Shown here piece after piece: positions 18,393 through 25,677 of a stretch of DNA of 64,000 nucleotides. This DNA comes from Shewanella piezotolerans WP3 (GTDB lineage: Bacteria; Pseudomonadota; Gammaproteobacteria; Enterobacterales; Shewanellaceae): positions 434,001 through 498,000 of the forward strand of contig NC_011566.1 in NCBI RefSeq assembly GCF_000014885.1, written 5' to 3'. The translations under genes were made by a program, and so were the position numbers. Numbering within the stretch: position 1 is the first letter of the stretch; every line of letters begins with the position of its first letter. Under the pieces are notes generated by a model, which searched no databases, was not told the DNA's origin, and saw only the letters and a list, made by a program, of their open reading frames with translations.

Positions 18393-18629
18393 CTTGGTGG
18401 GTCTTGTTTTTTACGTGACGATGCCATCTTAGATCAATGAGGTTAAAACTTTTTGAATATCGATCGGATAGCGAGAAGTGGGTTAGTTAGAATCGCTTTG
18501 GTTATTAAAGTAGCACTAACTTGGCGGGGCGTCTAGAAATTTAGTTAAACCCGACACATTTTCTTGTTGAAGCTGTGTCGGGGGTCACTCTAACTTGCTT
18601 TAGTGGCTTATAGCGCTACTAAAGTGTTA

Positions 18630-18893
18630 TACCAATCGGTATAAGTAGTGGGTCTACTCAGAGTGTTTTTTTGCGAACTAATTCAAGGCGGATAATTGCC
18701 ATAATGGTTGCTCCCTTATGCCTTTATCCAACACCGAAGTAGGAAGCCAAAAACACTCCTTACAGGCGAGTGTTAGCGGCTCCGATGCTGCGTTAATGAG
18801 CTTGAACGTAGAATAACTATGTACTTCACTCAAAGCCTTGCCTCAAAACCACTAAACTCTCGCTGAGCGACCAAATCTTTATACCGGTTGGTA
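18630..18893. repeat. TACCAATCGGTATA repeat, copy B1 (MITE-like)
   Basis: A 264-bp non-coding element lying between rho and trxA. Its ends are TACCAATCGGTATAA and, inverted, TACCAACCGGTATAA. TA flanks both sides, consistent with a TA target duplication. The right end lies against the trxA stop codon (18896-18898). A second, broken copy of the same family is at 41686-42502: both contain CTACTCAGAGTG, GCTGCGTTAATGAGCTTGAA and CTGAGCGACCAAA. Confidence 0.82.
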
Positions 18894-18895
18894 TA

Positions 18896-19222
18896 TTACA
18901 GTTGGCCGTCAATAAACTCTTTAAGTTGAGTCTTTGAAAGAGCACCAACTTTAGTCGCTGCAAGCTCACCAGCTTTAAATAGTAGTAGAGTTGGGATGCC
19001 ACGAACACCATATTTAGCTGGTGATACGTTGTTTTGGTCAACGTTTAACTTAGCAACAGTGATCTTACCTGCATACTCTTCAGCTACGTCATCTAAGATT
19101 GGGGCAATCATTTTACAAGGACCACACCATTCTGCCCAAAAATCAACCAGAACTGGCAGTTCAGAGTTAATTACGTCGTTTTCGAAGCTGTCGTCGCTTA
19201 GGTATACAATCTTGTCGCTCAT
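18896..19222 (-). CDS. trxA: Thioredoxin 1
   Basis: Cytoplasmic thioredoxin of 108 aa. The active site FWAEWCGPCKMIAP (Cys about 33 and 36) and the cis-Pro region RGIPTLLLFK are intact. The start MSDKIVYLSD at 19222 follows CTGGAG at good spacing; an 8-residue longer frame has no ribosome site. It is transcribed away from rhlB and toward rho, as in related genomes. A MITE-like repeat begins within 2 bp of its stop codon, so its natural 3' untranslated region and terminator have been displaced. Confidence 0.97.
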   Translation of the reverse strand: MSDKIVYLSDDSFENDVINSELPVLVDFWAEWCGPCKMIAPILDDVAEEYAGKITVAKLNVDQNNVSPAKYGVRGIPTLLLFKAGELAATKVGALSKTQLKEFIDGQL

Positions 19223-19629
19223 GTTGTTCTCCAGTTTGGTTGCCATTGCTGGTTTGTTAATGGCTTAACCTGTATATTGGGTCGGTAAAATAGCTTTTCA
19301 AGCTAAAAGTTAATCATTTAATAAAGTCGCTACTCTCGGGTATCGAAAAACGCTTTAGACAAGACGATGATTTATAGGCATAGTGAGCCTAAGTCAACGA
19401 TGACTAACGCATAAAAACGTATTTAATTCGCCTTAAGAGAACGCTAAATACACGCTAAAATTTCATCGCATCACCATAAAATAGAGGGAATAGTGATTCC
19501 GTCACTGATGCTGCAAATATCGTGAAAAACGTTTCTCTGAGTGTGTACCAATTTTCAGCGATAAAAATAATATCGTTATTTCAAACGATCACGTTTCTTA
19601 TTGCAACCTTTTACAGGTAAGCCTGCGCT
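19223..19629. promoter_or_regulatory. Divergent trxA-rhlB intergenic region
   Basis: About 400 bp between divergent trxA and rhlB, with no reading frame that looks coding. It must carry both promoters. It is AT-rich, with an imperfect inverted sequence around CGATAAAAATAATATCG at 19559-19575. No specific operator could be named. Confidence 0.5.
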
Positions 19630-20943
19630 ATGAGCGAAACACATTTATCTACAAAAAAGTTTGCCGACTTCCCGTTACATAAAGAAGTTCAACAAGCACT
19701 TAACGAAGTTGGTTTTGAGTTTTGTACGCCGATCCAAGCGTTATCATTGCCGATTTTATTAGCCAAAAAAGATATCGCCGGACAAGCACAAACGGGAACA
19801 GGTAAGACATTAGCTTTTTTAGTCGCGACATTTAACCACCTGTTGACTGAAGCTGCTCCTACTGAGCGTAAAATCAATCAGCCACGAGCCATTATCATGG
19901 CGCCAACACGTGAGCTTGCCATTCAGATTGCTAAAGATGCCAACCTATTAGCGAAACATACCGGCCTTAAAGTCGGCATTGTTTATGGTGGTGAAGGTTA
20001 TGAAGCACAACGAAAAGTGCTTGATAAAGGCATCGATATCTTGATTGGTACTACAGGTCGTATCATCGATTACGTTCGCCAAGGTGTTATTGACGTGAGT
20101 GCGATTCAAGCGGTAGTGCTTGATGAAGCGGATCGTATGTTTGATTTAGGTTTTATTAAAGACATTCGTTTCTTGTTTAGACGCATGCCTGATGCTAAAT
20201 CACGTTTGAATATGCTGTTTTCTGCAACGCTTTCAATGAAAGTGCAAGAGTTGGCATATGATCATATGAACGAGCCTGAAAAAGTTGAAATCGCGCCGAA
20301 TGAGAAAACCTCTAAGAACATTAAAGAGGAGATCTTCTATCCATCGATGGAAGAGAAGATGCCGTTGCTATTGTCTTTGCTCGAAGAAGATTGGCCAGAA
20401 AAAGCAATTGTTTTCTCAAATACCAAACATAGCTGTGAAAAAGTATGGTCATGGCTTGAGGGTGATGGACACCGAGTTGGCTTACTGACTGGTGATGTAC
20501 CACAAAAGAAGCGTTTACGTATTCTTGAACAATTTACCAGTGGCGACATCGACGTTTTAGTGGCAACGGACGTAGCAGCTCGTGGATTACACATTGCTGA
20601 TGTGTCTCATGTATACAACTATGACCTGCCAGATGACTGCGAAGATTATGTACACCGTATCGGTCGTACAGGTCGAGCTGGTCAAAAAGGGGTATCGGTT
20701 AGCTTTGCTTGCGAAGAGTATGCGCTGAACCTGCCAGCTATTGAGAGTTATATTCAACACTCAATTCCGGTGACATCATACGACAGTGAAGCTTTGCTTG
20801 ATGATATCCCTGCGCCAAAACGTATCCATCGCAAACCAAGCAGTCACAGCCGTAATTCTCGCGATCGTAGTGGCTCTCGTCCACAAGGCGGCCATCGTGG
20901 TAATGCACCACGTCGTCACGATAAGACGCGTAGACATTCGTAA
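19630..20943 (+). CDS. rhlB: ATP-dependent RNA helicase RhlB
   Basis: DEAD-box helicase of 437 aa. Motifs in order: Q motif FCTPIQALSLPILL, motif I AQTGTGKTLAF (about 54), Ia APTRELAIQIA, II VLDEADRMFDLGF (about 165), III FSATLS, and VI HRIGRTGRAGQKG (about 340). The last 40 residues are basic and rich in Ser, Arg and His, as in RhlB tails. RhlB is the helicase of the RNase E degradosome. The position divergent from trxA, next to rho and a gppA-like gene, is the conserved enterobacterial and Shewanella setting. Confidence 0.96.
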   Translation: MSETHLSTKKFADFPLHKEVQQALNEVGFEFCTPIQALSLPILLAKKDIAGQAQTGTGKTLAFLVATFNHLLTEAAPTERKINQPRAIIMAPTRELAIQIAKDANLLAKHTGLKVGIVYGGEGYEAQRKVLDKGIDILIGTTGRIIDYVRQGVIDVSAIQAVVLDEADRMFDLGFIKDIRFLFRRMPDAKSRLNMLFSATLSMKVQELAYDHMNEPEKVEIAPNEKTSKNIKEEIFYPSMEEKMPLLLSLLEEDWPEKAIVFSNTKHSCEKVWSWLEGDGHRVGLLTGDVPQKKRLRILEQFTSGDIDVLVATDVAARGLHIADVSHVYNYDLPDDCEDYVHRIGRTGRAGQKGVSVSFACEEYALNLPAIESYIQHSIPVTSYDSEALLDDIPAPKRIHRKPSSHSRNSRDRSGSRPQGGHRGNAPRRHDKTRRHS

Positions 20944-20959
20944 TAGAGATACCGGGTAA

Positions 20960-21874
20960 ATGACTTCTCCTAGCTATGCCGCCATTACGTTAGGCTCAAA
21001 TAGTTTTAATATGATGGTGGCTAAAACCGTTAGCCACCATCCTAAAATTGTTGCCAAATACAAGCGTAAGGTGCGTTTGGCTGAAGGGATAGAGGCTGAT
21101 GGGTCGCTGAACCCGTCAGCAATGACGCGAGGTATTGATTGCCTCGCAATGTTCTCTGAGATGCTCATTAAAGAGGGCGTATCTGCAGACAATGTAGAGA
21201 TCATTGCAACTGCTACCTTAAGAAAAATTAGCAATGCCGATGATTTCTGTCAGCAAGCTCTTACAGTATTACCTCATCCAATTAGAATCATTTCAGGCAT
21301 TGAAGAAGCACAACTTATCTATCAAGGCATGGCTGCCACCACTGAAGGTTCTGGGCGGCGCTTAGTGATTGATATTGGTGGTGCGAGTACCGAATTTATT
21401 ATTGGTGACGGCGATAATATTCTACTTAAAACCAGCCTAGCGATGGGGTGTGTTACCTTCAATAATCGCTTCTTTAATCAATTTCCTTTTCAAACTCTCG
21501 ACTTTGACCAAGTAAAAAATAGCGTCAAAGCAGCGTTAGGGGATTATGAAAGACAGCTTAGGCATCTTGGATGGCACAGTGTTGTCGGAGCCTCTGGCAG
21601 TGTGCAATCGGTTGTTGAACTGCTTAATGCTCGAAGTGAGTCAACGATCATCAGCATGGATGTATTGCTCACGCTCAAACAAGAAATTCTAAATCAGGAT
21701 AGTGCTTCAATGCAGGATATTGTCGGCTTGAAACCTGAGAGAGCTCCTACCTTTGCAGCTGGTGTTGCGATACTGCTGGCACTATTTGAACTGCTTAAGA
21801 TTGAAAAGTTACACCTTTCTGGTGGCGCTCTACGTGAAGGCGTTTTGCATCAATTGGCTAAGCGTAATTTATAA
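20960..21874 (+). CDS. Ppx/GppA phosphatase family protein (short form)
   Basis: A 304-aa Ppx/GppA domain protein 16 bp after rhlB. The N-terminal ASKHA motif ITLGSNSFNMMVA (about 9-21), the catalytic-Glu region and IDIGGASTEFIIGD (about 138-151) are present, as is the second phosphate motif VVGASGSVQSVVELL (about 213). E. coli GppA has about 494 residues, so the C-terminal HD-like half is absent and this is the two-subdomain form. It should hydrolyse polyphosphate or pppGpp; which substrate cannot be decided from sequence. The rhlB-gppA linkage is conserved, supporting the gppA lineage. Confidence 0.82.
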   Translation: MTSPSYAAITLGSNSFNMMVAKTVSHHPKIVAKYKRKVRLAEGIEADGSLNPSAMTRGIDCLAMFSEMLIKEGVSADNVEIIATATLRKISNADDFCQQALTVLPHPIRIISGIEEAQLIYQGMAATTEGSGRRLVIDIGGASTEFIIGDGDNILLKTSLAMGCVTFNNRFFNQFPFQTLDFDQVKNSVKAALGDYERQLRHLGWHSVVGASGSVQSVVELLNARSESTIISMDVLLTLKQEILNQDSASMQDIVGLKPERAPTFAAGVAILLALFELLKIEKLHLSGGALREGVLHQLAKRNL

Positions 21875-22210
21875 CAAGTCTACTGTTATTTATCATAAAA
21901 GTTCCTATTTTTAATGACTTATACTATTTTTTGAAATCTGCCTTTATAAACTAATTAGTTCTATTTTAGAATTTTTAGCTATGTACTTTTGGTTGTTTTT
22001 CGCCCGATTTGGGCCTTTCATAAAACTATTCAATCCTATTCCTATCTAAAGAATTCCCCGAAAGTAATACCGTTTTCAAATTCAATCTCTTTTAATTTTT
22101 CGTACGAAAACCGAGCAAACCTAAATGGATTGTATGCAGTATATTCTCGATGTTAGTGTGCCGTGGCATTTCCCCAGAGCTCAAATGTTGTTCAGCAACA
22201 ATCAAAAAAT

Positions 22211-22255
22211 AAAGGGAATTTGCACAATAACTCTAGGAACAAAGGGAAATTTTGT
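22211..22255 (+). promoter_or_regulatory. Conserved leader before first TonB-dependent receptor
   Basis: The 45 bp before the start codon contain GGGAATTTGCACAATAACT and TAGGAACAAAGGGAAATTT, nearly the same as the leader of the next receptor gene (25633-25677), while the sequence further upstream differs. It includes the ribosome site AAAGGGAAA. Possibly a shared 5' UTR control element. The rest of the 380-bp gap after the gppA-like gene shows no gene. Confidence 0.5.
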
Positions 22256-25200
22256 ATGAACGGAAATAACGCTTCAATGCGGTTTACTGCGAGAAAAACA
22301 CTGGCTGCAATAGCAGTTGGTTCAGCTTTAATGCTTTCAGCTCCGGCGATGGCGGCTGATACTAGTATCGTCAAAGGTCATGTAGTATCAAATGGAGGTA
22401 GTAGCTTATCTAATGTGACTATCACGCTAAAGCATAAAACAAAAGGCCTTACCTATACGGTAGAAACCGATGGCAATGGGAGCTATTTTTTGCGTAACGT
22501 TCCAGTAGGAATGTACGATGTCAGCATAACTAAAGATGGTTTCACTACCAATAAAGAAAGTGGCGTTCGAGTCAGTGTTGGTCAACCGGTAATTTTAGAT
22601 GGTCAGCTAATTGCTGAGGGCACAAGCGATGTAGAGCGTATTCAAGTCACGGGGTCGATGATCCGTCGTATTGATACCTCATCTTCAACATCTGGGATTA
22701 CATTTGGTCAAGATGAGCTGGATTTAATGCCTGTTGACACTGGCTTTGAAAATATTGCATTACTTGCTCCAGGTACTGCAGCCGCTGGTGGTTCCAATTT
22801 TAAAGGTGCTTCAAGCTTTGGTGGTTCATCTTCTGCAGAAAACGCCTATTTTCTAAATGGCTTAAATGTGACTGAAATCCGTACGGGGTTGGGGTCATTA
22901 CGACTACCGTGGGAAGCCATCGCTGAAACTCAAATTAAAACAGGTGCGATTAGCCCTGATTTTGGTGGCGCAATTGGCGGTATTGTTAATGCGGTATCTA
23001 AATCTGGCGATAATGAGTTTAATTTTGGTGTAGAAGGTCGATGGGATCCAAGTTCTCTGCGATCAAATCACGATAGCATCTATCAGGCTGACGGCTCACC
23101 AGATTCAGACAATAGTAACAATAACGAGCATGATGAGTATGATTATAAACAGTTAAAAGTCTGGCTCAGTGGTGCCCTTATTGAAGATCAGCTGTTTTAC
23201 TATGGCCTATATGAGCCAAGTCGAGAAGAGGAAAGCTGGGCTAGTCAATCGACTTATAGTGAAAAAGAGCGCAAGTCAGATCGTTGGTTTGCTAAGCTTG
23301 ACTGGTACATGACTGAAGATCATTCGATTGGCTTTATGGCCATGAACAACAAGCGTACCTGGGACAGAGAGAAGTCAGTCTACGACTGGGAAACTAATGA
23401 GGTTGGCGTTCGAAAAGGCCTCACAGTGCCAGGTGAAGACGGTGGTGCGCTATACAGCTTGAATTATACTGGTTATATCACAGATAACTTTTCTGTAGCG
23501 GCTGTTGTTGGTCAAGTCAAAGAGGATGTTGAAAGCCATGTCGCCTCGACAGATCCATTTGTTCAAGATCGACGTACAGGCAGTAGAGTAGATTTAAGTA
23601 ATCACACTGATTCAACCATCGTTGAGCAACATTACACTCGTGATCAAGCCCGAATCGATTTTAATTGGGACTTAGACGATCACGCAATCAGTTTTGGTGT
23701 TGATTATAGCAAGATTTCAGTCGATTACTTTGAAGATCAGAATGGTCTTGGTGAGGCTAGAGGTTGGTGGTATGTGAAAACTGCTGGAGAGGATTCAATC
23801 TCTCATGCACCTGATGGAACTGACTATATTGAGCGCCGCCGTCGCTCGACTTTCTCTAATAATGAATCTTCAGTAGAACAGTTAGCTTATTATGTAAATG
23901 ACTCATGGCAGGCGACCGATAATTTAGTGATTAATGCTGGTGTGAGAATTAATAACTTCAAGAATACGGTATCTGATGGCCGTGCATTTGTTGATTTTGA
24001 TAATGAAATTGCACCACGTTTACAAGCAATTTATGATATCCACGGTGATGGGACCGCTAAAGTGTATGCCACTTATGGTCGCTACTTTCAGCCCGTTTCA
24101 GTGAATATGAATATCAAACAGGGCGGTTCTCAAAAAGAAGATTTTGAGTACTACGCGCTTAATGAGCTTGATGTAAATGGCTACCCTGTGATTACCGCCG
24201 ATGGCTCACCAAGCCGTGGTGACACGTTTAGAGATACCCGTGTAAGGCAAGTTGGGATCACTGAGCCTGGATTGATTGCATCAGCAAATCTTAAGCCTAT
24301 GTTTTCCGATGAGTTTACCCTTGGTTATCAGCAAGAAGTCTTTGAGACAATGTCTGCAGGCGCTCGGGTGATTTGGCGCGACCTAGGTCGTGGCGCAGAA
24401 GATACTGATATGGCGCCAATTTTGGCCAAAAAACTCGAAGAGCTGGGTATTGAGGATAATGTAGGCCAAGGAAGTTACTATGTATTACATAATCCTGGCT
24501 CAAACACTGTCTTGTCTTATGACTTCGATGGTGACGGCCAGGTTGACAATGTTAATTTGACGGCCGAAGAGCTCGCCTTAAAATCAATGCAACGTCATTA
24601 TTTGGCGCTTGAGCTAACACTTGATGGCAATGTTACTGATGACCTACGGATTAACTCCTCCTATACGTTGTCCCATAACTGGGGCAATACCGAAGGGCTA
24701 GTTAAAACTGATAACAATCAAGCTGATCCCGGTTGGACAACTTCATACGATTATGGTGACTTGATGGACCATAGCTATGGCGACTTACCAAACGATCATA
24801 CTCATGTATTTAAGCTGAATGGTGCATACAATATTACCGAAGATTTGATTTTTGGTTTTGTAGGTAGCCTAAGTTCAGGACGTCCGCAAAATGCATTTGG
24901 TAGACACCCCGAAGGCATTGACAGTTGTGCGGCTGGTAACCCTTGGGATGCGTGTGTGAGTAAGTATTATGGTGCGGAGAGTTTCTATGATGAAGATGGC
25001 AACCCAACTCCACGTGGCTCACAAGGTAATCTTCCTTGGGTAACGAACTTAGATCTATCGCTAACCTATTTGGCTGAGATATTTGATAACCAGTTTAGTG
25101 TTAAAGCAACTGTTTATAATGTATTTAATTCAGATACAGCAACTAATATCAATGAAGAGCGTACGCAAGGTAATGGTGATTTCAACCCTGATTATGGGCT

Positions 25201-25258
25201 AACAACCGATAGACAAGAGGCACGTTTTGTCTCTTTCGTGGCACGTTATGAATTTTAG
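22256..25258 (+). CDS. TonB-dependent receptor with N-terminal carboxypeptidase-regulatory-like domain
   Basis: Outer-membrane transporter of 1000 aa from the MNGNN start. I chose this start because AAAGGGAAA precedes it and the paralogue starts identically; an in-frame ATG 93 bp earlier would add a tail in front of the signal peptide. Order: signal peptide TARKTLAAIAVGSALMLSAP ending AMAA, an Ig-like CarboxypepD_reg domain (about 37-120), a plug domain (about 125-250, ENAYFLNGLNVTEIRTG), then a long beta-barrel ending in ARYEF with the terminal aromatic needed for outer-membrane insertion. The Oar-like architecture suggests a large substrate; its identity is not visible. Confidence 0.88.
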   Translation: MNGNNASMRFTARKTLAAIAVGSALMLSAPAMAADTSIVKGHVVSNGGSSLSNVTITLKHKTKGLTYTVETDGNGSYFLRNVPVGMYDVSITKDGFTTNKESGVRVSVGQPVILDGQLIAEGTSDVERIQVTGSMIRRIDTSSSTSGITFGQDELDLMPVDTGFENIALLAPGTAAAGGSNFKGASSFGGSSSAENAYFLNGLNVTEIRTGLGSLRLPWEAIAETQIKTGAISPDFGGAIGGIVNAVSKSGDNEFNFGVEGRWDPSSLRSNHDSIYQADGSPDSDNSNNNEHDEYDYKQLKVWLSGALIEDQLFYYGLYEPSREEESWASQSTYSEKERKSDRWFAKLDWYMTEDHSIGFMAMNNKRTWDREKSVYDWETNEVGVRKGLTVPGEDGGALYSLNYTGYITDNFSVAAVVGQVKEDVESHVASTDPFVQDRRTGSRVDLSNHTDSTIVEQHYTRDQARIDFNWDLDDHAISFGVDYSKISVDYFEDQNGLGEARGWWYVKTAGEDSISHAPDGTDYIERRRRSTFSNNESSVEQLAYYVNDSWQATDNLVINAGVRINNFKNTVSDGRAFVDFDNEIAPRLQAIYDIHGDGTAKVYATYGRYFQPVSVNMNIKQGGSQKEDFEYYALNELDVNGYPVITADGSPSRGDTFRDTRVRQVGITEPGLIASANLKPMFSDEFTLGYQQEVFETMSAGARVIWRDLGRGAEDTDMAPILAKKLEELGIEDNVGQGSYYVLHNPGSNTVLSYDFDGDGQVDNVNLTAEELALKSMQRHYLALELTLDGNVTDDLRINSSYTLSHNWGNTEGLVKTDNNQADPGWTTSYDYGDLMDHSYGDLPNDHTHVFKLNGAYNITEDLIFGFVGSLSSGRPQNAFGRHPEGIDSCAAGNPWDACVSKYYGAESFYDEDGNPTPRGSQGNLPWVTNLDLSLTYLAEIFDNQFSVKATVYNVFNSDTATNINEERTQGNGDFNPDYGLTTDRQEARFVSFVARYEF

Positions 25259-25297
25259 TTAGGGGCTTTAGCCTAATACATAGATGGTCATTATTGA

Positions 25298-25327
25298 GAC
25301 CAGTAGCGATCGCTACTGGTCTTTTTT
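25298..25327 (+). terminator. Terminator after first TonB-dependent receptor
   Basis: GACCAGTAGCG directly followed by its complement CGCTACTGGTC and six T. A strong 11-bp hairpin 40 bp after the stop codon; it shows the two receptor genes are separate transcription units. Confidence 0.93.
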
Positions 25328-25632
25328 ATGGATCAACCCCTCCTTCAGAACAACGGCTCCTCATCTTTTTATAACTAAATCTTGTATATTATATTCATTT
25401 GTTCTCATAAGGGGTGGAACTTTTAAATATCCAATTGCCTGTTTTTTACCCTGTAAACTCCTACTTCTATTGAGTTTTCCCGCTGTCAATCATGCAATTA
25501 ATTCATGTTGATAATAATTCTTGATTAACTTCTTGCGGGATAAAGTAGATTGTATACGACTTCCGTATGATGTTAATGTCTTGTTGCATCTTCCTAGCAA
25601 GCCAAGTCGTTTTAAAACGGCATTCAAATAAT

Positions 25633-25677
25633 AAATGGAATTTGCATAAAAACTATAGGAATAAAGGGAAATTAGCT
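25633..25677 (+). promoter_or_regulatory. Conserved leader before second TonB-dependent receptor
   Basis: GGAATTTGCATAAAAACTAT and AGGAATAAAGGGAAATTAG match the leader of the first receptor at most positions. With the preceding terminator this gives the second receptor its own promoter and 5' UTR. The remaining intergenic DNA (25328-25632) is AT-rich and holds no convincing gene. Confidence 0.5.

Noticed and set aside
25567..25677. N-terminal extension of the second TonB receptor (and 22163-22255 for the first)
   Set aside because: These codons would precede the signal peptide. The shared MNGN start with AAAGGGAAA upstream is the consistent choice for both genes.
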